Positions 7,764 to 17,253 are shown, counted from the first letter of the stretch. The stretch: DNA of 64,000 bases from DASUPK01 sp963795665 (GCA_963795665.1 CAWCIP010000001.1:62001-126000); one strand, 5' to 3'. The notes: generated by a model from the sequence alone, not told the origin. Translations and numbers: made by a program.

Positions 7764-8474
7764 ATAACCCGAGCCACCTTCGTTCAGCTGGAGCTGGCGG
7801 GCAGGCTCGGCCTGCCGGAAGGCCGCTATCTGGTTCGCGACGGCGGTTCGGAGAGAGTCCTGATCGTTGAGGAGCTGGGCGCGCCCCGTCCGAAGCGGCG
7901 AGCGGGGCGGCGCTCAAAGCCGGTCGAGCCGGGCGATCCCGGGGAGACCCCCGTCACGCGGGTGACGGTCACCGGCGAGAGAATCGAGACCGCGGCCGAG
8001 GGATCCGCCTGGCTTGGGGAGATGATGGCGGCCGGAGGAGGCGGAGCGGAGGAGGTCAGGGCCGCCACCCGGATAGTGAACAGGGCGCTGACCGCTCTCC
8101 GGGCGGAGGCGCGCGACCCGCTGGTGCAGGACATCGGCGCCAGCCGGGCTCTCGCCGTCCGGCTCGGGCACGGGACCGGCGACGAGCTCGCCGAGAGCCG
8201 CTGGACCGAGGCCAAGGAGCTGGCGCGCCCTCGCCGCGGCCGCCTCGACGACGTCGACCCCCAATCGCGGGTCGCCGCTGTCCTCGCCGGCCGAGACGAG
8301 GTGCATCCGGCCGAGACCCTGATGCTGAGGGCCCGCCTGGATGAACAACAGGGGCGCCGGAAGGAGGCCGTGTACGGCCTGCGCGCCGCCAGGGAGGCCC
8401 TTCAGGAGCAGCCGGCCCGGCGACAGAAGGAGCTCCTGAAGGAGATCGCCGCGATCGAGGAGAGGCTGGGCTAG
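7764..8474 (+). CDS. Conserved-looking hypothetical protein, start codon uncertain
   Basis: An open frame of about 236 codons with strong GC3 bias follows the hydrolase by 26 bp. No ATG, GTG or TTG occurs near its beginning; I mark an in-frame ATA, and CTG codons at 7788 and 7794 are alternatives. The predicted protein has a short beta-rich N-terminal part (RLGLPEGRYLVRDGG), a basic linker and a long helical C-terminal half rich in Arg, Glu and Ala. No family is recognised. A start-codon substitution, a non-canonical start or a sequence error would all explain it. Its stop shares CTAG with the convergent sirtuin stop. Confidence 0.55.
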   Translation: MTRATFVQLELAGRLGLPEGRYLVRDGGSERVLIVEELGAPRPKRRAGRRSKPVEPGDPGETPVTRVTVTGERIETAAEGSAWLGEMMAAGGGGAEEVRAATRIVNRALTALRAEARDPLVQDIGASRALAVRLGHGTGDELAESRWTEAKELARPRRGRLDDVDPQSRVAAVLAGRDEVHPAETLMLRARLDEQQGRRKEAVYGLRAAREALQEQPARRQKELLKEIAAIEERLG

Positions 8475-9229
8475 AGAGCGGCGAGTACGGCTTCGAGATC
8501 CGCGACCACGTCACCATCCATGCGAACCGTCGCATTTGCGTCGAACGGGGTCGGGCCCATCGTGATGACCGCAACGCCACCGCCGCTCCTCAACGTCACC
8601 GACGGCAGGCCGGCGACGGGGAAGACCTCGAGCGAGGAGCCCACGCAGAGCATCAGGTCGGCGCGGGCGGCGAGTGATTCCGCCTCGGCCATCGCCGCGG
8701 CCGGCAGCATCTCTCCGAAGAGGACGACGTCGGGCTTCACGTACCCCCCGCATCTCGAGCAGATCGCCGCGCCGTCCTCACCGAACAGGCCCGCGACGTC
8801 CCCCATCGGAACCTCGTCGCCGCAGTCCTGGCAGCTGGCCGTGCGGATCGAGCCGTGCACCTCGATCACGCGCTCCGATCCGGCCTTCCCGTGCAGCGTG
8901 TCGATGTTCTGGGTGATCAACCCCTCGAGCAAGCCGCGGCGCTCCAGCTCGGCGAGCGCCAGATGGGCGCCGTTCGGCTGCTTGTCCCCGAGCATCTGCA
9001 GCCTCTCCCTGTAGAAGCCCCAGAAGCGGGCGGGGTCGCGCCGGAAGGCATCGATGTGCGCGACCTCCATCGGGTCGACCTTCTCCCAGATTCCCTCGCC
9101 GGGCGTCCGGAAGTCGGGGATCCCGGACGGCACGGAGATCCCGGCTCCGGTGAGCGCGACGGTGCAGGACGACTGGCGGATCAGCTCCGCGAGTCGCTCC
9201 GCTTGATCGGTGGCTACCTGCCCTGCCAT
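8471..9229 (-). CDS. NAD-dependent protein deacylase, SIR2 family
   Basis: Sirtuins remove acyl groups from lysine using NAD+. This 252-residue protein has the complete core: GAGIS (28-32) with PDFR (38-41), TQNID (106-110), the catalytic histidine in HGS (125), zinc cysteines at 133, 136, 157 and 160, and GSSLEVFP near the end. The start lies inside the end of the upstream dehydrogenase/hydratase gene (16-bp overlap), implying translational coupling. In bacteria such enzymes commonly reactivate acyl-CoA synthetases and other acylated metabolic enzymes, which fits the partner gene. Confidence 0.94.
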   Translation of the reverse strand: MAGQVATDQAERLAELIRQSSCTVALTGAGISVPSGIPDFRTPGEGIWEKVDPMEVAHIDAFRRDPARFWGFYRERLQMLGDKQPNGAHLALAELERRGLLEGLITQNIDTLHGKAGSERVIEVHGSIRTASCQDCGDEVPMGDVAGLFGEDGAAICSRCGGYVKPDVVLFGEMLPAAAMAEAESLAARADLMLCVGSSLEVFPVAGLPSVTLRSGGGVAVITMGPTPFDANATVRMDGDVVADLEAVLAAL

Positions 9230-11205
9230 TTCGGACTGCGCTTCTGCAGGAAGGCTGAGATGCCCTCCTTGCCGTCTTCGGAGAGGAACGCGGTCGCGAA
9301 GCCCTGCTTCTCCGCCTCGATCCCCTCGTCGAGGTCGCCCGCGTTCGAGACCTTCTTGATCTGCTCGACTGCCAGAGGCGCCTGTGCGGCCAGCTTCCTG
9401 GCCCACGCGAGCGCCGTGTCGAACAGCTCCTCGTCGGGGACGAGCGCGTCGGCGAGGCCCCACTGCGAGGCCTCCGGCGCCAGCACCGCGTCGCCCGTCA
9501 GGTTCATCTCGAGCGCCTTGGAGGGGCCCACCAGGCGCGGCAGCCGCTGCGTGCCGCCGAAGCCGGGGATGATCCCCAGGTTGATCTCGGGCTGACCGAA
9601 GACGGCCGAGTCGGCCGCGATCCGGAAGTCGCAGGCCATCGCCAGCTCACAGCCGCCGCCGAAGGCGATCGCGTTGACGGCGGCCACTGTCGAGACGCGA
9701 TCCTGTCCGAGCTCGCGGAGCAGGGCGTGGCCGGTGTTGATCAGCTCGGCTCCGCCGGCCTCATCCATGCTGGTGAACGCCTTGATGTCGGCGCCGGCCG
9801 AGAAGACCACCGGCAGGGACGAGTAGATGACCATCGCCTTGAGCTCCTCGTCGGCCTTCACCTCCTCCCAGACCTTCTTCAGATCCTGGATGACCTGCGG
9901 GGAGATGGCGTTCATCGGCGGGTTGGCCAGCCAGGCGATCGCAACCTCACCGCGCTTCTCCAGCTTGACGACGCCCTCGCCGTCGGTCTGCGGATAGGCA
10001 TAGAAGCCCTGGCCTGACTTCAGCCCGAGCCGCCCCTGGGCCACGAGGCGCTTGATCGTCAGGGGGGGTGCGAAGCGCTCGCCGTGGCTCTCCTCGAATT
10101 TCTCCAGCTTCTCGAGGATCGTGTCGAGCCCCTCGAGATCGGCCTTCCAGAAGGGCGGGAACAGGCCGCGACGCGGGTCCAGGCCGGCCCCGGCCATCAT
10201 CCCGAGGTCGATCTCGCGGACCGTGCAGATGCCCTCCTCGAGCACCTTGCAGGCCTCGACGAACGACTTGAGCATGAGCAGGTCCGCGAGCTCCTCGCCG
10301 TTCGGCTCGGCGTCCCCATCGATGTTCGGCTCGCCGTCCTTGTAGTAGCCCTCGCCTCCGGACTTGGCACCGAGCTTGCCGTCGGCAACGAGCTTCTGCG
10401 TCCCCTTGTGGACGTAGAAGCTGTCGCCGTAGGACTCATGCAGGTACTCGGCGACATGCAGCACGGTGTCGAGGCCGAGCATGTCGATCAGGAAGAACGG
10501 CCCCATGGGGGCGACGTTCGCGCCGGCGATGACCTCGTCGATCTTCTTGATCGAGAGCCCCTTCTCCTCCTGCTCGCGCCAGATCTCGCCGACCCCGGAG
10601 TTCAGGATCCGGTTGACGACGAAGCCCGGGACCTCCTCGCAGGTGATCGGCTGTTTGCGAATCGCCTGGGCGAAGTTGAAGGCCGTGGCCATCGTGTCGC
10701 GCGAGGTGTCCTCGCCCGAGATGATCTCCACCAGCGGCATCACCGAGGCCGGGAAGAAGAAGTGGAAGCCGACGACCTTGCCGGGGCGAAGGGTCTCGCG
10801 GCCCATCTCGGTGATCGAGAGCGAGGAGGTGTTGGACGCGAGAATCGCATGTCCCGGGGTTACCTCATCGAGCTCGCGGTAGACCGACTTCTTGATCTCC
10901 ATCCGCTCCGGCACCGCCTCGATCACGAAGTCCACGTCGCCGAACCCGTCGTAGGTGGTCGAGCCGGTGATCAGGCCCATCACCTCCTCGAGGCGGGCGT
11001 CGGCCGCCTCCTGAGTCAGCTTCTCCTTGGAGACCAGCCTGTCGAGCTGGGACTTCGTCACCTCGCGCGACTTCTCGAGGGCGTGGTCGACGAACTTCTG
11101 ATCGACGTCCTTGACCACCACCGGGATGTCGGCGTTGGCGATGACCTGGGCGATCTCGCCGCCCATCGTGCCGCCGCCCAGCACGGCGGCCTTGAAGACA
11201 AACAT
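9214..11205 (-). CDS. Bifunctional 3-hydroxyacyl-CoA dehydrogenase / enoyl-CoA hydratase (dehydrogenase first)
   Basis: This 663-residue enzyme has an NAD-binding Rossmann motif GGGTMG at 10-15 and the dehydrogenase core with the HFFFPA segment. Two copies of the dehydrogenase C-terminal helical domain follow, then from about residue 415 a crotonase domain with AGADIKAF (oxyanion hole), AFGGGCELAMACD and PEINLGIIPGFGG. Together these catalyse two successive beta-oxidation steps or the reverse. The domain order is opposite to E. coli FadB and like archaeal crotonyl-CoA hydratase/3-hydroxybutyryl-CoA dehydrogenases. The ATG was chosen because the Rossmann strand starts right after it. The gene forms an operon with the sirtuin. 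Confidence 0.93.
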   Translation of the reverse strand: MFVFKAAVLGGGTMGGEIAQVIANADIPVVVKDVDQKFVDHALEKSREVTKSQLDRLVSKEKLTQEAADARLEEVMGLITGSTTYDGFGDVDFVIEAVPERMEIKKSVYRELDEVTPGHAILASNTSSLSITEMGRETLRPGKVVGFHFFFPASVMPLVEIISGEDTSRDTMATAFNFAQAIRKQPITCEEVPGFVVNRILNSGVGEIWREQEEKGLSIKKIDEVIAGANVAPMGPFFLIDMLGLDTVLHVAEYLHESYGDSFYVHKGTQKLVADGKLGAKSGGEGYYKDGEPNIDGDAEPNGEELADLLMLKSFVEACKVLEEGICTVREIDLGMMAGAGLDPRRGLFPPFWKADLEGLDTILEKLEKFEESHGERFAPPLTIKRLVAQGRLGLKSGQGFYAYPQTDGEGVVKLEKRGEVAIAWLANPPMNAISPQVIQDLKKVWEEVKADEELKAMVIYSSLPVVFSAGADIKAFTSMDEAGGAELINTGHALLRELGQDRVSTVAAVNAIAFGGGCELAMACDFRIAADSAVFGQPEINLGIIPGFGGTQRLPRLVGPSKALEMNLTGDAVLAPEASQWGLADALVPDEELFDTALAWARKLAAQAPLAVEQIKKVSNAGDLDEGIEAEKQGFATAFLSEDGKEGISAFLQKRSPKWQGR

Positions 11206-11260
11206 GTGAGAGGTTCCTCCGAAGGTCGGTTGGCCGATCAAGGCTATTAGGCTCGCCGAG

Positions 11261-11752
11261 ATGCCGCCGCGCCAACCCACTTCATCCGACTCCGCAATCC
11301 GCCGCGCGACGCCGAGCGACGCCGATGCGGTCGCGCAGCTGCTGCACGACTTCCAGCAGGAGTTCGACGAAGCCTCCCCAGGGGTCGAGCTGCTCGCCGA
11401 GCGCTACGCCAAGCTGATCCGGAACCGCGAGATGACCGTGCTGCTGGTCGGCGACGGCCCCGCCGGCTTCGCCCAGCTCCGCTATCGACCCTGGGTCTAC
11501 TCGGCCGGGCAGAACGCCCACGCCTACCTCGAGGAGCTCTACGTGGTTCCGTCGCTGCGCGGCCAGGGACTCGGCAGAAAGCTCCTCGAGGCGGCGATGG
11601 ATGCAGCGCGGAACGAGGGGGCGACGCACATCGAGCTTGGGACGAGCGAGACCGACACCGCCGCCCGGGCGCTCTATGAGAGCTTGGGATTCACGAATCG
11701 AGAGGGGAGTCCGGACGGACCGGTGATGTTCTTCTATGAGCGAGAGCTCTAG
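11261..11752 (+). CDS. GNAT-family N-acetyltransferase
   Basis: A 163-residue single-domain GNAT. The N-terminal IRRATPSDADAVAQLL strand-helix, the central EELYVVPSLRGQGLGRKLL (motif A, acetyl-CoA pyrophosphate loop RGQGLGR) and the late ARALYESLGF motif are all present. GNAT enzymes move an acetyl group from acetyl-CoA to an amine; the substrate here is unknown. It is divergent from the dehydrogenase/hydratase gene over 55 bp, with a TATTAG that could be a -10 element 10 bp before the ATG. Confidence 0.9.
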   Translation: MPPRQPTSSDSAIRRATPSDADAVAQLLHDFQQEFDEASPGVELLAERYAKLIRNREMTVLLVGDGPAGFAQLRYRPWVYSAGQNAHAYLEELYVVPSLRGQGLGRKLLEAAMDAARNEGATHIELGTSETDTAARALYESLGFTNREGSPDGPVMFFYEREL

Positions 11753-11770
11753 CCGGCGGCTTCGGCCGCA

Positions 11771-12223
11771 TCAGCGGCCGTAGATCTCGTCCTTGACCAG
11801 GGAGACGGACTGGATGACGGTGTCGAGGAAAGGCTCAACCTCAGCTTTAAGTCGCTTGTACTCCCGGCGACCGGCGGGCGTGATCGAGTAGTAGCGCCGC
11901 GTGCGGCGATCGGGCAGCTCCCAGCGTCCCTCAACCAGACCTTGAGACTCCAGCTCCCTCAACAGCGGGTACATGGTGTTGGGGTTGACGGAGATCGTGC
12001 CCTTGGTGAGCTCCTCGATCGACTCGATCAGCCGGTTGCCATAGGTCGGCTCCCGAGCCACCAGGTGGAGGACGAGCAGCGGGAAGATGTCGCGGCGGCG
12101 GATATCCCCGCCGAACGCATCCGACGGCCTGCCGCCCCTGCGGCCCTCTCGCTCCTCGACTCCCTCCGCTCCGGCCTTGGCTGCCTGAGCCACGGCCTCG
12201 GAGATCGGCTTCGCTCGATCCAT
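11771..12223 (-). CDS. PadR-family transcriptional regulator
   Basis: This 150-residue protein has a winged helix typical of PadR: FPLLVLHLVAREPTYGNRL, then the recognition region ISVNPNTMYPLLRELESQG and the wing RRTRRYYSITPAGRREY, with a helical dimerisation tail. The first 50 residues are an Ala/Glu/Arg-rich extension. PadR proteins are usually repressors of exporters or detoxification genes. I start at the ATG whose context fits the family length; a longer frame upstream runs through the spacer and is not supported. The inverted repeat just upstream may be its own operator. Confidence 0.9.
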   Translation of the reverse strand: MDRAKPISEAVAQAAKAGAEGVEEREGRRGGRPSDAFGGDIRRRDIFPLLVLHLVAREPTYGNRLIESIEELTKGTISVNPNTMYPLLRELESQGLVEGRWELPDRRTRRYYSITPAGRREYKRLKAEVEPFLDTVIQSVSLVKDEIYGR

Positions 12224-12246
12224 GATTAGACGGGCACCCTCGCGTA

Positions 12247-12272
12247 ACGAGTCTACGGATCTACTTACTCGT
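12247..12272. promoter_or_regulatory. Inverted repeat, possible PadR operator
   Basis: ACGAGT (12247-12252) and ACTCGT (12267-12272) are inverted around 14 bp and lie 24-49 bp upstream of the PadR start codon, where an autoregulatory operator would be expected. The arm sequence is not the classical PadR ATGT/ACAT, so the assignment is by position only. Confidence 0.35.
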
Positions 12273-12339
12273 AACCATGCCGGCTCGATTTTCGCTGGGT
12301 GCGGATTTCCGCGCAAAGGAATGGTGAGAGTTCGCGAAA

Positions 12340-12355
12340 TGTGATCAGCGTCACG
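12340..12355 (+). promoter_or_regulatory. Crp-like binding site
   Basis: TGTGA (12340-12344), six bases, then TCACG (12351-12355) matches the Crp consensus TGTGA-N6-TCACA at nine of ten positions. It lies about 55 bp upstream of the c-di-AMP riboswitch. In Streptomyces the rpfA gene is known to combine Crp control with a ydaO riboswitch, so the pairing here is biologically sensible. Confidence 0.55.
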
Positions 12356-12410
12356 CTGAATCCTGATTCGGATTCGGGCGACGGGGTACACCAACGCGAC
12401 CTGCCCGGCA

Positions 12411-12533
12411 TTCCGAACCGCCAGCGGACCTGACGTAGGCGGGCGGGGGACCCAAGGTAGGTGGGGCTAATCCGCCGGTGATCCGGTGGTAGCGGCGAAG
12501 GTCGCGAGCCCGGCAGCTAACCCCGTAGGAAGT
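12411..12533 (+). ncRNA. Cyclic di-AMP riboswitch (ydaO/yuaA class)
   Basis: The class signatures appear in order: TTCCGAACC at the 5' end, GGGGGACCCAAGG at 12445-12457, GTGGGGCTAATC at 12461-12472, a variable GC-rich hairpin, and GAGCCCGGCAGCTAACCCCG at 12506-12525, followed by GTAGG. TTCC (12411-12414) can close a P1 helix with GGAA (12528-12531). The RNA ends about 23 nt before the ATG at 12556, with an AGGAGG ribosome site in between. In actinobacteria this class typically controls wall-remodelling genes, and c-di-AMP binding usually lowers expression. In the sequence the match is strong; no folding program was run. Confidence 0.9.
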
Positions 12534-12555
12534 TTTCAAACACAGGAGGTTGTCG

Positions 12556-13694
12556 ATGAGTGCGCATTACGGCGCGCCTGGATTCAGGCGTCCTCAAATG
12601 GCAACAACGGCCTATTCGGCCGAACCGCAGGGCTTCTCGATACCCGCGCGCTCCGGCCCGCCGGTGGTCAAGCGCAAGGCGATGCTGGTCGCCGCGGTCA
12701 CGCTTTGCGCTCCGGCGCTCGCGGTCGCGTCCCTTGGCGCGATCGGCGCCACGACCGGCGGCGATCAGGCCGGGATGGGATCCCTCGCCGGGACCGCGGG
12801 TCTCCGAGGGTCGACCAATGCGACGCCCTCCACGCCGGTGTCACCGGCAGGGGCGGACAAGCATGACGCTGCGGCGGGGAAGGGTTTGGGCAAGTCCCCC
12901 GCGGGCGCCCATCGCGCCCGCCGCCATCCCACCACGACGCCGCCCGCGCAGCGGCCTTCACACCCCCGGACGCCGCCCCCGTCCACCCACCTGGGCCGGC
13001 CGCGTCAGTATGGGCGACGCGGTGCTGCAGGGCGAGACCGGCCAGGTCAGCGGCCTGCCCGTCCTCGTGGCGGGGCCCTGGGCGAGGTCCGAAACGCCGA
13101 TCGTCAACCCGAGCTATTTCTCCCCACGCGCCTATGCGGACCTTGCGAGTGCCCACCACGACTCGCGCTGGGACGACCTCGAGGGGACGAGCCGCTCGAT
13201 CGGGACCGCTCTGACCGGCGCCGGCCTTCCACCGGATTGGGCGCGGCTCGACGCGCCTGCGTTCCCATCCGGCGGAGAGCCGGCCTGCCCGGGCTGAGTC
13301 GATCGTCAAGCCGGGCGACGCCGGCCACCTCGAGCCAGGATCGTCCGGCCCCACCTCGGGCCTCGACGCGCTGCGGCTCGCCGTTCGCTCGGCCGAGAGC
13401 TGCGTCCCGGCGGACCGCCGGATCGCGGCTCACCTCTGGCCGCTGTATCGCGAGCATCCCGGCATGGCCACCTACGGCCTCGATGGGACACCGCACGGCA
13501 AGCAGTCCCACCCGGCCAGCTACGTCGCCGCCGCCGCAGCGGCGAAGGCGGCCGGCGACGACGAGGCGGCCGAGCAGCTGCTCGACCGAGCGCAGCAGGC
13601 GGACTCCTCTCAGCCGACCTACTACGGCTCGGCCTGGGTGGCACTGGGCCGGGCAATGCTGACCTCCTCGGCGCTCGGCTCCTGCCCGGGCTGA
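12556..13694 (+). pseudogene. Decayed glycoside hydrolase family 8 (endoglucanase-like) gene
   Basis: Three reading frames are needed to follow one protein. The first frame (ATG 12556, AGGAGG at 12544-12549) encodes a cytoplasmic N-terminus, one membrane segment (VAAVTLCAPALAVASLGA) and a Pro/Thr linker. Near 13000 the coding moves to another frame with a GH8-like C-terminal half (IVNPSYFSPRAYADL, LPPDWARLD), which stops at 13297. The next part (LDALRLAVRSAESC to PTYYGSAWVALG) is in the third frame and ends at 13694. The GH8 N-terminal half with the SEGxGYG catalytic glutamate region is absent, so sequencing error alone cannot restore it. The family call rests on pattern resemblance. Confidence 0.7.
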
Positions 13695-13705
13695 GCGGCT
13701 CTCGC

Positions 13706-15118
13706 CTACTCGATGTCCTGCTGAGTCCCTCCGGGCATGAAGAGCTGGCAGATGATCCAGCCCGCCGCGAGCATGCCCGCGCCGACGTACCAGGCGCTCT
13801 TCATCGCGTCGACGAAGTCGTCGACTCCCGCGGCGCCGCTGAGCTCGGTGGCGCTGGCGATGATCGTCCCCATCACCGCCATGCCGACCGCCGAGCCGAA
13901 GTTCCGGAAGGTCTGGGTGATGCCCGAGCCCTGACCGCGCATGGTGTCGGGCAGCCGGTTGAGCGCGTCGGCATTGAGGGGCGAGAAGACGAGGCCGAAG
14001 CCGGCCCCGGTGACCAGCATGCCGGCGAGTGTCGCCGATCGGCTCAGCCCGTCGAGCTCGGATGCCCAGAGGATCATCCCGACCGTTCCCGCCGCCAGAC
14101 CCAGCGCAACCGGCCTCTTGGCACCCCACTTGTCCATCCAGCGACCGCCGATCCTGGCGGCGACGAAGAACGAATAGAACATCGTCAGGATCGAGAAGCC
14201 CGCCTCGGTCGGCTGCTGCTGGACGGCGACCTGGAAGTACACGCTGCCGAAGAAGAAGACGGCCAGCCAGGGGCCGAAGACGAGGAAGGTGAGGATGTTG
14301 TCGACCGCGAACGGGCGGTTGGCGGCCATCGCCCGGACGTCGATCAGCGGATCCTCGGTGTTGCGCTCCGCGAAGACGAAGGCGACCAGGAGCAGGACGC
14401 CGACGACGATCGAGCCGAGCGTGCGAGCGTCCCCCCACCCCCAGACGGTGGACTGCTGGATCCCGAGCACGGACAGCGCCATCCCGGCCACGATCAGGAC
14501 AGCACCGCGTATGTCGATGCGGGCCGGGTTCTTGATGTCGCGGAGCTTCGCGAAGTAGATCTCGGTGAGGGCCAGGATCGCCACCGGGACGTTGATCCAG
14601 AAGATCGCGCGCCAGGTCCAGAACTGCGTCAGATAGGCGCCCGCGATCGGGCCGATCGCGGTGAACAGGCCGGCGACGATGAAGAACGTTGCGAGGCCCC
14701 TGCCGCGCTCCGCCGGCGGGAAGGCATCGAGGACGAGCACGGTCGCGGAGGGAATCAGCAGGCCGCCGGCGGCTCCTTGAATGGCGCGGAAGACGATCAG
14801 CCAGGTCTCGGCGATGCCGGTGTCCGGGACCAGCCCGCACATCAGCGAGCTGACGGCGAACAGGATCACGCCGATGACGACGATCTTCCGGTGGCCGAAG
14901 ATGTCCCCGAGCCGGCCGCCGAGGGCGACGAAGGCGGCGGTGGCCAGCGCGTACGCCGGGAGCAGCCACTGCTCCCCGGTCTCGGTCAGGTGGACGTCCT
15001 GCTGGATCGTCGTCGCCGAGATGGAGACGATGGTGAAGTCGATCATCACCATCGCCATGGCCGGGACGAGCGGCCAGAGGACTTTGTAGCGCTGGTAGCC
15101 CTGCGTGGCGGCCTCCAT
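13706..15118 (-). CDS. MFS drug-efflux transporter, DHA2 (EmrB/QacA) type
   Basis: A 470-residue integral membrane protein with about 14 predicted helices. MFS motif A is GGRLGDIFGHRK between helices 2 and 3, motif C-like residues occur in AGLFTAIGPIAGAYL, and the first helix carries MIDFTIVSIS, typical of DHA2 (acidic residue D in motif D1). Such proteins use the proton gradient to expel hydrophobic or cationic compounds. I use the ATG four codons inside a GTG because it has GGGTGG about 8 nt upstream. It follows exoD closely and probably shares its transcript. Confidence 0.9.
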   Translation of the reverse strand: MEAATQGYQRYKVLWPLVPAMAMVMIDFTIVSISATTIQQDVHLTETGEQWLLPAYALATAAFVALGGRLGDIFGHRKIVVIGVILFAVSSLMCGLVPDTGIAETWLIVFRAIQGAAGGLLIPSATVLVLDAFPPAERGRGLATFFIVAGLFTAIGPIAGAYLTQFWTWRAIFWINVPVAILALTEIYFAKLRDIKNPARIDIRGAVLIVAGMALSVLGIQQSTVWGWGDARTLGSIVVGVLLLVAFVFAERNTEDPLIDVRAMAANRPFAVDNILTFLVFGPWLAVFFFGSVYFQVAVQQQPTEAGFSILTMFYSFFVAARIGGRWMDKWGAKRPVALGLAAGTVGMILWASELDGLSRSATLAGMLVTGAGFGLVFSPLNADALNRLPDTMRGQGSGITQTFRNFGSAVGMAVMGTIIASATELSGAAGVDDFVDAMKSAWYVGAGMLAAGWIICQLFMPGGTQQDIE

Positions 15119-15131
15119 CAGCGCCGCCACC

Positions 15132-15734
15132 CTAGAACAGCCCGCGGATGGCGTCCACAGCGGCGCGGCCGAGCAGGAAGACGATCAGGACGCCGGCCGC
15201 GCCGACCACGAAGCCGATCCCTCCGAGGATGGGATCCTCGAGCAGGACGCCGAGACTGATCAGCACCACGCCGAGCGACGGCAGGGTGTCCAGCCCGGTG
15301 AACGGCGGCGCGATGAAGGCGGTGACGACGAGCAACAGGGTCACGGCGCCGAAGGCGACGCCGGTCAGGCGATGCTCGAGCAGGAACCCCAGACGGGCAT
15401 GGGAGTGGCGCTCGATCCAGCGGATGCGCGGCAGCAACTTCTCGGAGAAGCGCTGGCGGGTCTCCGGGCTGATCTCGCGAGCCCTCCAGCGCTCGGGCAG
15501 CCAGACGCAGCGCCGGCCGGCGATCAGCTCGAGTGCGAGCAGCGCCGCGATCACCTCGAAGGCGTGGGTGACGCCGCCCGTGGGCAGCGGCAGCGCCGGG
15601 ATCGAGAGCAGCAGGACGAAGAGGACCGCGAAGCTCCTCTCCTCGAAGACGTCGATCAGGCTGCCGATGGTCTTCGGCCCTCCGCCGCGGAGCCATCCCT
15701 CGAGCCGCTCGCTGAGCCTCTCCCCTTCGGGCAT
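15132..15734 (-). CDS. ExoD-family membrane protein
   Basis: About 200 residues: a soluble N-terminus (RLSERLEGWL), then a helix pair containing the family motif LFVLLLSIPALPLPTGGVTH, a basic loop (WLPERWRAR) and a C-terminal pair of hydrophobic segments. ExoD was first described as required for exopolysaccharide production in rhizobia; its molecular role is unclear. The ATG is chosen rather than the GTG at 15773 because the terminator-like hairpin lies across that upstream start. Confidence 0.85.
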   Translation of the reverse strand: MPEGERLSERLEGWLRGGGPKTIGSLIDVFEERSFAVLFVLLLSIPALPLPTGGVTHAFEVIAALLALELIAGRRCVWLPERWRAREISPETRQRFSEKLLPRIRWIERHSHARLGFLLEHRLTGVAFGAVTLLLVVTAFIAPPFTGLDTLPSLGVVLISLGVLLEDPILGGIGFVVGAAGVLIVFLLGRAAVDAIRGLF

Positions 15735-15758
15735 CGGCTGATTCTGCCCGGAAACGAC

Positions 15759-15784
15759 GAGCGCCCCGGTCACCCGGGGCGCTC
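15759..15784 (-). terminator. GC-rich hairpin, probable terminator after the acyl-CoA dehydrogenase
   Basis: A perfect 11-bp stem GAGCGCCCCGG (15759-15769) pairs with 15774-15784 around a 4-nt loop. It lies between the stop of the acyl-CoA dehydrogenase and the start of exoD on the same strand. No T-run follows, as is common for actinobacterial hairpin terminators. Confidence 0.6.
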
Positions 15785-15807
15785 ATGAGGAGTGGTGCTG
15801 GCCTGAC

Positions 15808-15838
15808 TAAACGGGTTGCGCTGGCGCGCACCCTCGCA

Positions 15839-15842
<4 letters not shown>
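15808..15842 (-). repeat. REP-like repeat, copy A
   Basis: This is a short palindromic unit; on the minus strand it begins TGATGCGAGGG, has a GCGC-centred hairpin and ends ACCCGTTTA. Its TGA supplies the stop codon of the acyl-CoA dehydrogenase. Related copies occur at 34523-34559 and 45485-45519. Confidence 0.55.
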
Positions 15843-17077
<1,235 letters not shown>

Positions 17078-17124
17078 GGATAGCTGCTCCTTCGTGAGGA
17101 ATAGAAGTCTTCTGAGGACTGATT

Positions 17125-17138
17125 GACTGGTCAGTCAG
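17125..17138. promoter_or_regulatory. TetR-type palindromic operator candidate
   Basis: TGACTG-GT-CAGTCA is a perfect inverted repeat with 6-bp arms, placed 48-61 bp upstream of the acyl-CoA dehydrogenase start. Fatty-acid-responsive TetR repressors commonly use operators of this shape. No TetR gene is in this window. Confidence 0.5.
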
Positions 17139-17253
17139 CCAGCCCTGAAAGAGTACCGGATGGCATGGCGCAGATGCGCCGGTTGGGCACGGATTCCACC
17201 TCCGTAGGCGACACCGACGCCCGGCGGCGAGACCGCTTCTAGCGTGAGGCGAT

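Noticed and set aside
10084..11250. Long open frame on the plus strand opposite the dehydrogenase/hydratase gene
   Set aside because: It is rich in Leu, Arg, Asp and His with no recognisable domain and is the mirror of a GC3-biased gene.
13104..14969. 621-codon frame on the minus strand across the MFS gene
   Set aside because: It is the alternate frame of the exporter, and its product is Arg/Gly-rich without helices.
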